Shown one piece after another: positions 51,115 to 59,953 of a stretch of 64,000 bases of DNA. The notes below the pieces were generated by a model. It had not been told where the DNA came from. It did not search any database and was given only the letters and a program-made list of their open reading frames with translations. Position numbers and translations under genes: made by a program. Source of the DNA: UBA3210 sp048359995 (lineage in GTDB: Bacteria; Bacillota_I; Bacilli_A; RFN20; CAG-449); assembly GCA_048359995.1 (NCBI GenBank), contig DBGCPK010000019.1, forward strand, positions 34,170 to 98,169, in the 5' to 3' direction. Every line of letters starts with the position of its first letter. Positions within the stretch are counted from its first letter, which is position 1.

Positions 51115-51456
51115 ACTATGGGACTTATATGCCGAAGGCAAGTTGGAAGAGATTCCCTTCCTTTTATACAACTATTATAGCGGCGTAATGGGAGAAGGGC
51201 ATGCCGGCTTTTTGTTCAACGTAGACAATCATAAGGAATCGGAGGATAGGATAGACGATTGCGTCGAAAAATTAAAAGACGTCCTCGACGCGGGTTTTTA
51301 CGAAAACCTGATGCGCGAGTAGACGCTTACGGAACAAAAAAAGAGGTAAAAATCTGCGAATTGTCCGACGGCTGTTTTCAGAATCGGGAGGAACAATTTA
51401 CAGCGTTGTTGAAAAAATACGCCGCCGATATTCTTCCGGACCGAAATAAAAAGTAA
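51107..51456 (+). pseudogene. DMP19/DUF4375-like gene, frameshifted and lacking a clear start
   Basis: One frame gives KLWDLYAEGKLEEIPFLLYN, then GEGHAGFLFN and VEKLKDVLDAGFYENLMRE before a stop at 51322. A second frame, overlapping near 51317, continues naturally with VDAYGTKKEVKICELSD, EEQFTALLKKYAADIL. Together they resemble the ~115-residue core of the DMP19/DUF4375 family of small cytoplasmic proteins of unknown role. A one-base shift near 51317 separates them. No start codon with a ribosome site is seen for the first part. Confidence 0.5.
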
Positions 51457-51496
51457 ATCCGAACCATTCACTTTTAACAAGTAAGTAATTCGGATT
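51455..51496 (+). repeat. Hairpin repeat, copy 1 (AAATCCGAACCA family)
   Basis: AATCCGAA/TTCGGATT encloses an inner hairpin ACTT-TTA-ACAAGT. A related element with the same opening AAATCCGAACCA and TAACAAG loop lies at 62168-62211. Both follow the end of a transcription unit. Confidence 0.55.
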
Positions 51497-51585
51497 ATAC
51501 TCTTTTGGTTCACCATAAGACTTTGGTGAAACTCCTTGAATGGTGGATAAAATAAAGATAATTTATACAAATAACTCAAACCGAG

Positions 51586-52134
51586 TCAGCGAATTGCACG
51601 ACGGCCGTCGAACGCGTAAAGAGCGATCGAAGAGGCGACGTCCAGACAGAAGATGAAATGACCGATCAGGCACAAGAGGAAGAAAGGATTTTTCGTTTTA
51701 AAAAAATCTTTCAGTGCCGTAAAGATGTTGTGCGATCCGGAAGCAAGCATGAGAACATAAGTGGAAGCGATGGACAATATCAGCATAAAGACGCCCATTG
51801 CGATTAAAAACGGAGACATCAGGCACACAACGATGAATATTCCCCAGATCGTAAAATTGACGAGATAGAAAGGAATCATGCAGAGTTTGGCGAGCATCGT
51901 TGATTTATAGGATAACGAGCTCTCTTTGCGATACCCTTTCGCAGCCAGGACAAAGTTGGCGACGCAGCATATCAGAGCGATGAAAGCGAAAGCGCAACTG
52001 ACGATGATTATCGTGGATGCGAAAGAATCGGACAATTCTTCGTTTATCATCGCTACGATGAAATAGACGACAAAAGGAATCTGCATCAAATAAGAGGCGA
52101 GAACCAATAAACTCAGAGTTGTTTTGCTTTTCAT
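51586..52134 (-). CDS. Hypothetical membrane protein
   Basis: A 182-residue protein with about five membrane helices (around 7-28, 40-62, 85-108, 110-132, 160-178 in approximate terms). No family recognised. I chose the ATG at 52134, which has GGAG at the right distance; a longer frame begins at 52260 without one. A positive loop (KGYRKESSLSYKS) separates the second and third helices. It stands alone, convergent with the DMP19-like remnant and divergent from the pullulanase gene. Confidence 0.65.
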   Translation of the reverse strand: MKSKTTLSLLVLASYLMQIPFVVYFIVAMINEELSDSFASTIIIVSCAFAFIALICCVANFVLAAKGYRKESSLSYKSTMLAKLCMIPFYLVNFTIWGIFIVVCLMSPFLIAMGVFMLILSIASTYVLMLASGSHNIFTALKDFFKTKNPFFLLCLIGHFIFCLDVASSIALYAFDGRRAIR

Positions 52135-52381
52135 AGAAGAATCTCCTGTCGACATTATATCATGTCCCAAAGACATTAAACACCTCAAAAACATGATACA
52201 TAAGAATAATAACATAAAATAAATAATCAAACATAGAGTTTCGTGCTTAAAAAAATGCATCTGGTTTAATAATTCACGAAAAAAAATAGAGTTTTTAAAA
52301 ATTACATTACTTTAATAATAGATCTCTCGGGTTTTTTTGTTGCTTTTTTGACAAAAATTTATCGCAATTCACAAAATAATA

Positions 52382-52411
52382 TTGAAGAAAGCGTTTTCAT
52401 AGAATTATAAT
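52382..52411 (+). promoter_or_regulatory. Pullulanase promoter
   Basis: TTGAAG (52382), an 18-base spacer and a perfect TATAAT (52406). The ATG follows 29 bases later after TTAGGAGG. Confidence 0.7.
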
Positions 52412-52440
52412 AAAGAAAGATTTTTAGGAGGAAAACTCTT

Positions 52441-55107
52441 ATGAGAAAGAAACGATTGCTATTGTCTTTGGCTATGGTAGCGGCTTTATTTTCTTTTAGC
52501 AGTTGCAAAAGCAATAAGCCGGCGGATCTCGACGTACCTTGGGCCGAAGGCAGAACTTTGGTCGATGAAAGCAAATTGACCGGAGAAGTATTGACGACTT
52601 CCGTCGTCAGAGTGCATTACACGCGCACAGCCGCCGATTACCTTTCGTGGGATATCTGGTCGTGGGAAGCGGAACCTGTCGGAAAAGACGGCGCGGCTTA
52701 TGCGTTTTCGATGTACGACGCTTACGGCGTTGTCGGCGATATCGCCGTCGGAGAAGGTGTGACTTCTATCGGGATCATCATCCGAAAAGGCGGAGACAGT
52801 TGGACGGGAAAAGACATCGAAAAAGATCGATTTATCACCGTTCCGGCTACTTCGGCGGACGGCATTTACAACGTTTATTTGGTAGAAGGGAGAGAGACTA
52901 TTTTCGAATCGAGAGAAGATGCGAGCAAAGACACGATTATTTCGGCTTATGCTTCGTACAACATACGCAACAAATCGCAGATGACGGCGATGATTTACCT
53001 TTCCTGCGAAGAAGAAAAATATGCAGTGGAAAGCGTTTCGCTGTATGAAGACGGCACGGAAATCAGCGGCTATACCGTCAAGTTATTTCCGGATTCGCAT
53101 TTCGTGCAACTTCTGATGCCGGAAGGTTTCGAATACGATCTGGAAAAAACATACAAAGTGTGCTACGACTTCGGTTCGTCCGGTACGGCGGAATGCGAAT
53201 TGGTTCTTTACGACATTTACAATACCGATTCGTTCGGAGAAAAGTACAATTACGACGGTGACGATCTGGGCGTTACGTTTGCTTTGGACAAGCAAAGCAC
53301 GACCTTCAAGATTTGGGCGCCGATTTCCAAAGAGGTCAAACTGAATCTATACGACAGCGGAACTCAATCGGAGAGCAATAAACCGACGAAAACCGTCGCT
53401 TTGACGAAGGGCGAAAAGGGCGTATGGGAAACGACGTTGGAAGGAAATCTTCACGGAAAGTATTACACCTACACCATCGTCAATAAAGATAAAACCAACG
53501 AAGTCGTCGACCCTTACGCGAAGTCCTGCGGCGTGAACGGAAAGATCGGAATGATCGTCGACTTCGATCAGATCAACGCGGAAATCGGCTGGGATTCGGT
53601 CCGGCGACCGGAAAACGGACCGGTCAACAATGTCGACGCTTCGATTTACGAAATTCACGTCCGCGATATGACGATCGATTCGACTTCCGGAGTCAGTGCG
53701 GCTCATCGCGGCAAATTCCTCGGATTGACCGAAGAGGGTACAAAGTATCAAGGCGTAACCACCGGTCTCGATCATCTGAAAGAATTGGGAATCTCTCATG
53801 TGCAAATTCTTCCGTTCTACGATTACAACAGCGTAGACGAAACGAAGAGCGACGGCTACAACTGGGGATATGATCCTTTGAATTACAACTGTTTGGAGGG
53901 CTCGTATTCCACCGATCCGACCGACGGTCTCGTGCGAATCAAGGAATTCAAATCGATGGTCAAAGCGCTTTTGGCCAACGACATTCAAATCAATATGGAC
54001 GTAGTTTACAATCACACGGCCGAAAACGATGCGACCAATTTTGAAAAGATCATCCCGGGTTATTATCATCGTTTGGACAGCAATTTCGGTTATTCCAACG
54101 GTTCCGGATGCGGCAATGAAATGGCGACGGATCATTATATGTATCGGAAGTTCGTCGTGGACTCCTGTAAATTCTGGTTGAGCGAATACAAACTTTCCGG
54201 TTTCCGTTTCGATTTAATGGGATTGATCGATACCGGAACGATGGAAGAAGTATACGCCGAGTGCGCGAAGATTTACGATAAGGTGATGATTTACGGCGAA
54301 CCATGGACGGGAGGCACCACCACATTGTCTTCGATCGTTCAGACGAATCAGTCGACGGTCGGCGGATTGGAAGGAACGGTAGGCGCATTCAACGACAAGA
54401 TCAGAAACGGCATTAAAGGGGACAATACTCCGAGCACCGGATGGGTACAAGGAAATAAGAGCAGCGCGATTCCGGTTCAAAGCGGTTTGATGGGAAGGTT
54501 CTCTTCTTCGATCGATCCGAACAGAGTTATCAACTATGTGTCCTGCCACGATAACTACACGCTGTACGATCATTTGAATCTGACTTTGACGGGAGACAGA
54601 AAGGCGAATCTCTCCGACGTTTACAAGCAGAGCGAAGCGCTGGTATTCACCGGTCAAGGAATCACGTTTATGCAGGAAGGCGAAGACTTTATGCGGACGA
54701 AGAGCGCCGGAACGGGTAGCCAGATACACAATTCCTACAATGCGGGAGATAAAGTCAACAAGATGGATTACGCTTTGAAAGCGAAAAATATCGAAATGTT
54801 CGATTATTTCAAAGACTTGATTCAAATGAGAAAAGAAAATGCCCTTTTGAGATTGGCGGATAAGAATAAGATCGCTGCGCAGATGCAGTTCGTCGGAGAC
54901 GGCTCTTCCGTTTTGGCTTTCAAGGTTTCGGATCCGACCGACGGGGAAGAACTCCTTGTCATTCATTCTCTCGACGCGGTCAGCGACTACGCATTAGGCG
55001 GGTCGTACAAATTGATTTTCGACAATTCCGGAAAAGTCGATTCCACGGAAACGATTACTTCGCTGAATTTAATTGCGAACGGAAGCGTCGTTTTGAAAAA
55101 AGCGTAA
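52441..55107 (+). CDS. pulA: Type I pullulanase, cell-surface lipoprotein
   Basis: An 888-residue glycoside hydrolase family 13 enzyme that cuts alpha-1,6 branches of pullulan, glycogen and starch. Order: lipoprotein signal with lipobox SSC at C22, a starch-binding domain of pullulanase type (W-D-I-W-S-W-E), a CBM48-like domain before residue 400 (VTFALDKQSTTFKIWAPI), and the catalytic barrel with the pullulanase signature YNWGYDP, nucleophile region GFRFDLMG, acid GEPW and SCHDNYTLYD. It would free linear maltodextrins outside the cell. No transporter is adjacent. Confidence 0.95.
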   Translation: MRKKRLLLSLAMVAALFSFSSCKSNKPADLDVPWAEGRTLVDESKLTGEVLTTSVVRVHYTRTAADYLSWDIWSWEAEPVGKDGAAYAFSMYDAYGVVGDIAVGEGVTSIGIIIRKGGDSWTGKDIEKDRFITVPATSADGIYNVYLVEGRETIFESREDASKDTIISAYASYNIRNKSQMTAMIYLSCEEEKYAVESVSLYEDGTEISGYTVKLFPDSHFVQLLMPEGFEYDLEKTYKVCYDFGSSGTAECELVLYDIYNTDSFGEKYNYDGDDLGVTFALDKQSTTFKIWAPISKEVKLNLYDSGTQSESNKPTKTVALTKGEKGVWETTLEGNLHGKYYTYTIVNKDKTNEVVDPYAKSCGVNGKIGMIVDFDQINAEIGWDSVRRPENGPVNNVDASIYEIHVRDMTIDSTSGVSAAHRGKFLGLTEEGTKYQGVTTGLDHLKELGISHVQILPFYDYNSVDETKSDGYNWGYDPLNYNCLEGSYSTDPTDGLVRIKEFKSMVKALLANDIQINMDVVYNHTAENDATNFEKIIPGYYHRLDSNFGYSNGSGCGNEMATDHYMYRKFVVDSCKFWLSEYKLSGFRFDLMGLIDTGTMEEVYAECAKIYDKVMIYGEPWTGGTTTLSSIVQTNQSTVGGLEGTVGAFNDKIRNGIKGDNTPSTGWVQGNKSSAIPVQSGLMGRFSSSIDPNRVINYVSCHDNYTLYDHLNLTLTGDRKANLSDVYKQSEALVFTGQGITFMQEGEDFMRTKSAGTGSQIHNSYNAGDKVNKMDYALKAKNIEMFDYFKDLIQMRKENALLRLADKNKIAAQMQFVGDGSSVLAFKVSDPTDGEELLVIHSLDAVSDYALGGSYKLIFDNSGKVDSTETITSLNLIANGSVVLKKA

Positions 55108-55117
55108 AGAAAACAAA

Positions 55118-55147
55118 AGACCGACGGTTCTCCGACGGTCTTTTTCT
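55118..55147 (+). terminator. Terminator of pulA
   Basis: AGACCG-A-CGG/CCG-A-CGGTCT with one A-A mismatch and a TTCT loop, then T5. Confidence 0.8.
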
Positions 55148-55234
55148 TTTGGATCGAATTCTTTATTTTTAATGAAATTATTTCTTTTCAGCGCCGAAAA
55201 AATAATTTATATTACTACTGACGGGAGTTTTAGT

Positions 55235-56278
55235 ATGGAAATCAAAGAATATCAAAGTTTATGTCCGGAATGCGAATTCGGTTACATGAATATCAGGTTG
55301 ATCAATGCGTCGGGAATGGAAATTATCCTGACGAGTTACGGCGCGGGAATACGTAGTCTTCGCATTCCCGACAAAAAAGGGACTCCGAAAGAAGTCGTCT
55401 TTACTCCGGAAAACGAGAAGATGTACCGCTTGGTTTATCACGGAAAGACGATCGGAAGAACGTCCGGAAGAATCGAAAATGCGACTTTTACGATCGATGA
55501 CAAGACGGCGCAATTGGACAAAAACAATTTTTCGCGCGACAATCTTCACGGAGGAAAAAGCGGTCTGAATTTTCGCGTATTCGGCTATGAAATTCTGAAA
55601 AACAGCGACTATTGCGACGTTCGTTTCTCCTATCTTTCTCCCGACGGCGAAGGAGGATATTTCGGCAACGTGCTTATCGAAGTTACTTATCGGATTTACG
55701 AAAGAAAATCCCGCGTACAGATCATCTATCGAGGAAAAAGCGATTGCCGCACTTTGCTGAATTTGACCAATCACTCGTACTTCAATCTTTCGGGAGATCT
55801 CTTCTCTCCGATTCAGAAGCAGAAATTGTATATCAACGCTTCCGCTTACGGCGAACTCAACGAACGACTGATTGCCGAAAAGATAGTGCCTGTCGACGAG
55901 ACGATGAGTTTCAAGACTCCGCATTCGATCGGGGAGCACATCGAAGACGAAGCGCTTCACCGTTTCACCAACGGTTACGACCACCCGTATTTTCTCGACG
56001 ACATCGGCGTCGAACATCTCGCCGCCTTTTTGAAATCCGATGACAGCGGATTGAAAATGGAAGTTCGTACGAGTTATCCTTGCATCGTGTTTTATTCCAA
56101 CGGTCAGGGATTGAAAAATTTCGTTCTCGACGGGGTCGATTATTCTTTGTTTTCGGCTTGCTGTCTGGAATGCCAATATCACCCGGACGGTATCCACCGA
56201 TCCGTCGATAACTGCGGGATTTTCGATGAAAACCATCCGTATCGAGAAACGATCGATTTGACTTTTATCGCCGAGTAA
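55235..56278 (+). CDS. galM: Aldose 1-epimerase (galactose mutarotase)
   Basis: A 347-residue GalM-type mutarotase that interconverts alpha and beta anomers of galactose or glucose. The catalytic segments LTNHSYFNLSG (histidine) and the C-terminal CCLECQYHPDG (glutamate) are visible, with NLHGGKSGLNFRVF in the middle. The ATG at 55235 has GGGAG upstream. galT follows after 67 bases on the same strand, so both serve galactose use; galK and galE are not in the window. Confidence 0.9.
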   Translation: MEIKEYQSLCPECEFGYMNIRLINASGMEIILTSYGAGIRSLRIPDKKGTPKEVVFTPENEKMYRLVYHGKTIGRTSGRIENATFTIDDKTAQLDKNNFSRDNLHGGKSGLNFRVFGYEILKNSDYCDVRFSYLSPDGEGGYFGNVLIEVTYRIYERKSRVQIIYRGKSDCRTLLNLTNHSYFNLSGDLFSPIQKQKLYINASAYGELNERLIAEKIVPVDETMSFKTPHSIGEHIEDEALHRFTNGYDHPYFLDDIGVEHLAAFLKSDDSGLKMEVRTSYPCIVFYSNGQGLKNFVLDGVDYSLFSACCLECQYHPDGIHRSVDNCGIFDENHPYRETIDLTFIAE

Positions 56279-56345
56279 ACGAAAGCATATTGAAAACCGG
56301 CGCATATATTGAATTGAAGAGTATCTTCTGTTGAAAGGGCGCCGA

Positions 56346-57842
56346 ATGAAAGAGCAGGACGGACTGATCGAAGAATTGCTGGCATATGCGAAATTTCATC
56401 TTCACTGCGATGAACTGGATCTGTTTTATCTTAGAAATCGTCTGAAAGAAGTTTTAAATGTCGATATTTTCGCGAAACAGATCGATACCGAGTGGATCGC
56501 TTCGATGAAAACGCCGGATCTTTTGATCGATAAAATACGTAAACACAAGATAAATGTAGGGGAGGAGATCGACGAAGCTGCGATCGCCGGCATTTTGGGA
56601 ATGATGACACCTCCGCCTTCCGTTGTCGCAGAAAGAATCCGCGAATTGGAAGAAAAAGAAAGCGAAAGCGGATTGGAATATCTTTACGATCTCTGCGTCA
56701 AAAACGACTATATTCGTTCGAGTGCGATTGAAAAGAACCGCTTTTTCTCGCAAAAACTTCGTGGAAAAACGATGGAAATCGAGATCAATCTGTCCAAACC
56801 GGAAAAGAACGGCCGAGAGTCACGTAAAGAGAAACAAAATGAATATCCGAAATGTCCTCTGTGCCTCGAAAACATCGGATATTCCGGGGACGGAAAGCAA
56901 CCTTCCCGCGCGAATCTCCGCGTTTTTCCTATCCGTTTCGATGAAGAAGAGTGGTTTGTGCAATACTCCCCGTATTCTTATTTTTCCCATCATCTCATTG
57001 TCATTTCGAAAGAACATCGCGAAATGGTTATCGACGCGCGGACTTTTCGGAATCTTTTGATCTTTACCGATCGCTTTCCGTCCTACTTCGTCGGATCCAA
57101 CGCCGATCTTCCGATCGTCGGAGGATCGATTCCGACGCATCGTCATTATCAAGGCGGAACGCATTTTCTGCCGATTTTCGCGGCGAAAGACAGAGAAGTC
57201 TATTATCGGGACAACCGAGTGAAGATTTCTTCTCTTGAATGGGATTGCACGATTTTAAAAATTCAAGGAGAGAAAAGTCAGGTGTTGCGCTTCTCGGAAA
57301 GAATTCTCGAAGTTTGGAAAAATTTCGACGAAGAATCGATCGGGCTTCTTTCTCACACCGATCGGAAGAGACACAATGCGATTTCCCCGATCGCGCGAAA
57401 AGAAAATGACGGATACGCGATGTTCCTGATTCTCAAAAACAATCGATGTGACGAAAACTTTCCGGAAGGAATTTTTCACGCCCATCGAGAGTATCATCAT
57501 GTCAAAAGCGAGGGAATCGGCTTGATCGAATCGGCCGGGCTTTTTATTCTTCCGCCTCGCTTGACGGAAGTGATAAAACTTTTAGAAGAAATTCTTTCCG
57601 ACGAGAGCAAGAAAGAGCGGGTTTATTCCGCTTATCCTGCATTGCGGATTTACGATAAGAGGATTGGGAGCCGGCAAAAAAAAACTATGGTTCTCCAACC
57701 GACGGAGATCGAGAAGCAAGTTCAAAAATTGATTTGCGAATCCTGCGCGGAAATTTTGAAGAATACGGCGGTTTTCAAAGATGACCGCGATGGAAGAAGA
57801 GCGTTGAACCGATTTATGCAAGAAGTGTTGCGCGAATCCTAA
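56346..57842 (+). CDS. galT: UDP-glucose--hexose-1-phosphate uridylyltransferase (type 2 GalT)
   Basis: A 498-residue GalT of the Firmicute class, which swaps UMP between UDP-glucose and galactose 1-phosphate in the Leloir pathway. The N-terminal helical part (LIEELLAYAKFHL), the KCPLCLENIGYSG cysteine pair and the active-site region GGSIPTHRHYQGGTHFLPIF are characteristic. The ATG at 56346 lies 6 bases after AAAGGG; a TTG 15 bases earlier would overlap that site. It is downstream of galM. Confidence 0.93.
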   Translation: MKEQDGLIEELLAYAKFHLHCDELDLFYLRNRLKEVLNVDIFAKQIDTEWIASMKTPDLLIDKIRKHKINVGEEIDEAAIAGILGMMTPPPSVVAERIRELEEKESESGLEYLYDLCVKNDYIRSSAIEKNRFFSQKLRGKTMEIEINLSKPEKNGRESRKEKQNEYPKCPLCLENIGYSGDGKQPSRANLRVFPIRFDEEEWFVQYSPYSYFSHHLIVISKEHREMVIDARTFRNLLIFTDRFPSYFVGSNADLPIVGGSIPTHRHYQGGTHFLPIFAAKDREVYYRDNRVKISSLEWDCTILKIQGEKSQVLRFSERILEVWKNFDEESIGLLSHTDRKRHNAISPIARKENDGYAMFLILKNNRCDENFPEGIFHAHREYHHVKSEGIGLIESAGLFILPPRLTEVIKLLEEILSDESKKERVYSAYPALRIYDKRIGSRQKKTMVLQPTEIEKQVQKLICESCAEILKNTAVFKDDRDGRRALNRFMQEVLRES

Positions 57843-57912
57843 AGGGATGGCGTTTTGTATTTATTTTTCTTTCGGAATATTGTATGATCTTAATTGAAAC
57901 GAGAGAGAAAAA

Positions 57913-58605
57913 ATGAAGCGATACGATTTAAATTTGACGATGAATTGCAGGGATTTGGGAGGATACAAGACGCAAGAGGGAAAGACGACCCGTTATTTTC
58001 GTTTTATCCGAAGCGATGCGCCGACGTATATTACGGAGTCGGACAAGCAATTTCTTTTGGAACATCGTTTCCGCATTATCGTCGATATGAGAACCGAAAA
58101 AGTAGTGAAATTCATTCCTTCCGTCTTTGCCGGAGATTCCCGCTTCGAGTATCGCAATTTTCCCTTGGTTGAGGGATCGGGAATTCCATTGACGGACGAA
58201 AATGCCAGCGCCTTGTATATGCAGATGATCGGCAATCGGGAAACCTTTCGTCGGATTTTTTCTTTGATCGCGAATGCGGAAGATAATGTCTTTTATCACT
58301 GTACCGCGGGAAAAGATCGGACGGGAATCTTGTCTTGTCTGCTGCTTCTCATCGCTGAGGTCGGCGATGAAGATATTTTGAACGACTATTCTTTATCGAA
58401 CGAATTGATTGAGGCGAACATCGGAAAGATCATCGCCCAGCATCCGTCTTTTCCGCCGAACTTGGGGTATGCAAAGCGGCACTATTTGGAGGATTTTTTG
58501 ATAAAATTCAGAAAGAAATACGGCAATGTCGAGGCGTATCTAAGTTCGATCGGAATAACCGACGGAGAGATCGAAAAAATCAAAAGAAAACTGACGGAGG
58601 ACTAA
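57913..58605 (+). CDS. Tyrosine-protein phosphatase-like protein (DSP/Y_phosphatase3 type)
   Basis: A 230-residue phosphatase of the group with the early NCRDLGGY motif and the loop H-C130-T-A-G-K-D-R136-T-G (C-x5-R). Such enzymes remove phosphate from tyrosine residues or phospholipids; bacterial members include host-directed and cell-envelope enzymes. No signal peptide is present. A -10 box (TATGAT at 57883) lies just upstream. The stop is one base from the rarA start, so the two genes are probably co-transcribed. The substrate is unknown. Confidence 0.88.
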   Translation: MKRYDLNLTMNCRDLGGYKTQEGKTTRYFRFIRSDAPTYITESDKQFLLEHRFRIIVDMRTEKVVKFIPSVFAGDSRFEYRNFPLVEGSGIPLTDENASALYMQMIGNRETFRRIFSLIANAEDNVFYHCTAGKDRTGILSCLLLLIAEVGDEDILNDYSLSNELIEANIGKIIAQHPSFPPNLGYAKRHYLEDFLIKFRKKYGNVEAYLSSIGITDGEIEKIKRKLTED

Positions 58606-58606
58606 G

Positions 58607-59878
58607 ATGGAAAATCAACCTTTGGCGGATTTAATCCGTCCGAAAACGCTGGAAGAAGTGGTCGGGCAGGAGCACCTGTTGGGGAAAAACGGCGTTTTGA
58701 GAAAACTGATCGAATCGAAGAAAATACCGAACATGATTTTTTACGGCCCAAGCGGAACCGGAAAGACGACTTTGGCGAGAATGATCGCCGATTCCGTCGA
58801 CAAAAAATTGTACAAAATCAACGCGACCAGCGCCTCTTCCAACGATGTCAAAGAGATTATCGCCAAAATCGGGTCTCTGGGTCATCTTGACGGAATTCTC
58901 CTCTATCTCGATGAAATTCAATACTTTTCCAAGAAGCAGCAACAATTGCTTTTAGAGTGCATCGAAAGCGGGGAGATCACATTGATCGCTTCGACGACGG
59001 AAAATCCGTATTTTTACGTTTACAACGCTTTGATATCCCGTTCGACGATTTTCGAATTCAAACCGATTCAACCTCGGGAGATCGAAAAAGCCGTTCAAAG
59101 AGCCATTCGCTTTTTAGCGGATCGCTTCAACCAGAAAATCGAGGTCGAAGAAGGAGTCGTCCGTTATCTCTCGACGATCTGCGGCGGCGATTGCCGTAAA
59201 GCGATCAATTCGGTGGAACTGATGTTCAATGTCGCCAACCACTACAATCAGACTTACTTTTTTACGATGAACGAGGCCAGACAGATCGGTCAAAGAAGCG
59301 CGATGCGTTACGATCGCGACGGCGATGAGCATTACGATCTTTTGTCGGCTTTTCAGAAATCGATTCGAGGATCGGATCCGGACGCGGGAATATTCTATCT
59401 AGCCAAATTGCTGGAAGCAAACGACTTGCTTTCACCGTGTCGGAGGCTTTTAGTCATCGCTTCGGAAGATATCGGATTGGCGTATCCACAAGCCGGATCC
59501 ATCGTAAAATCCTTGGTTGATTCGGCGATGCAACTGGGGTTGCCGGAAGCGCGGATTCCTCTTGCCGAAGCGGTGATCTTTCTTTCCACTTGTCCGAAAT
59601 CCAATTCGGCCGTTCTCGCAATCGACAACGCCTTGGACACAGTGAAACAAGGAAAGGGGAGCAAAGTTCCGAACGCTCTGCTGGACGCACACTACGGCGG
59701 AAGCGCCGATTTACATCACGGAGAAGGGTATCTCTATTCGCACAATTTTCCGAATCATTATGTCGATCAGCAGTTTCTTCCCGACGATTTGATCGGAGAG
59801 AAGTTTTACGTCTATCAGGAAAACAAGGTGGAAAGCGCAGCCAAAAAATATTGGGAAGAAGTGAAAAATAAAAAATAA
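58607..59878 (+). CDS. rarA: Replication-associated recombination protein A (MgsA/RarA AAA+ ATPase)
   Basis: A 423-residue AAA+ clamp-loader-like ATPase. RarA works at stalled replication forks with SSB and recombination proteins. Family marks: LIRPKTLEEVVGQEHLLG at the start, Walker A GPSGTGKTTLARM, LYLDEIQYF Walker B, STTENPYF sensor, and the C-terminal domain with ASEDIGLAYPQA and a late HYGGSADLHHGEGYLYSHNF. All expected segments are present. It lies one base after the phosphatase gene. Confidence 0.95.
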   Translation: MENQPLADLIRPKTLEEVVGQEHLLGKNGVLRKLIESKKIPNMIFYGPSGTGKTTLARMIADSVDKKLYKINATSASSNDVKEIIAKIGSLGHLDGILLYLDEIQYFSKKQQQLLLECIESGEITLIASTTENPYFYVYNALISRSTIFEFKPIQPREIEKAVQRAIRFLADRFNQKIEVEEGVVRYLSTICGGDCRKAINSVELMFNVANHYNQTYFFTMNEARQIGQRSAMRYDRDGDEHYDLLSAFQKSIRGSDPDAGIFYLAKLLEANDLLSPCRRLLVIASEDIGLAYPQAGSIVKSLVDSAMQLGLPEARIPLAEAVIFLSTCPKSNSAVLAIDNALDTVKQGKGSKVPNALLDAHYGGSADLHHGEGYLYSHNFPNHYVDQQFLPDDLIGEKFYVYQENKVESAAKKYWEEVKNKK

Positions 59879-59893
59879 ATCCCGAGGAATTTC

Positions 59894-59920
59894 TCCGAAA
59901 AGATGATTCTTTCGGATTTT
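59894..59920 (+). terminator. Weak terminator-like hairpin after rarA
   Basis: TCCGAAA/TTTCGGA with a 9-base loop, then TTTTC. The T run is short. Confidence 0.4.
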
Positions 59921-59953
59921 CGTGATAAACTATGAAAGAAAAGAGGTACTAAT

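Noticed and set aside
53347..54135. Long open frame on the minus strand inside pulA (262 codons)
   Set aside because: It is antisense to clear pullulanase catalytic motifs; its arginine-, isoleucine- and histidine-rich translation is a codon-bias shadow, and no ribosome site precedes it.
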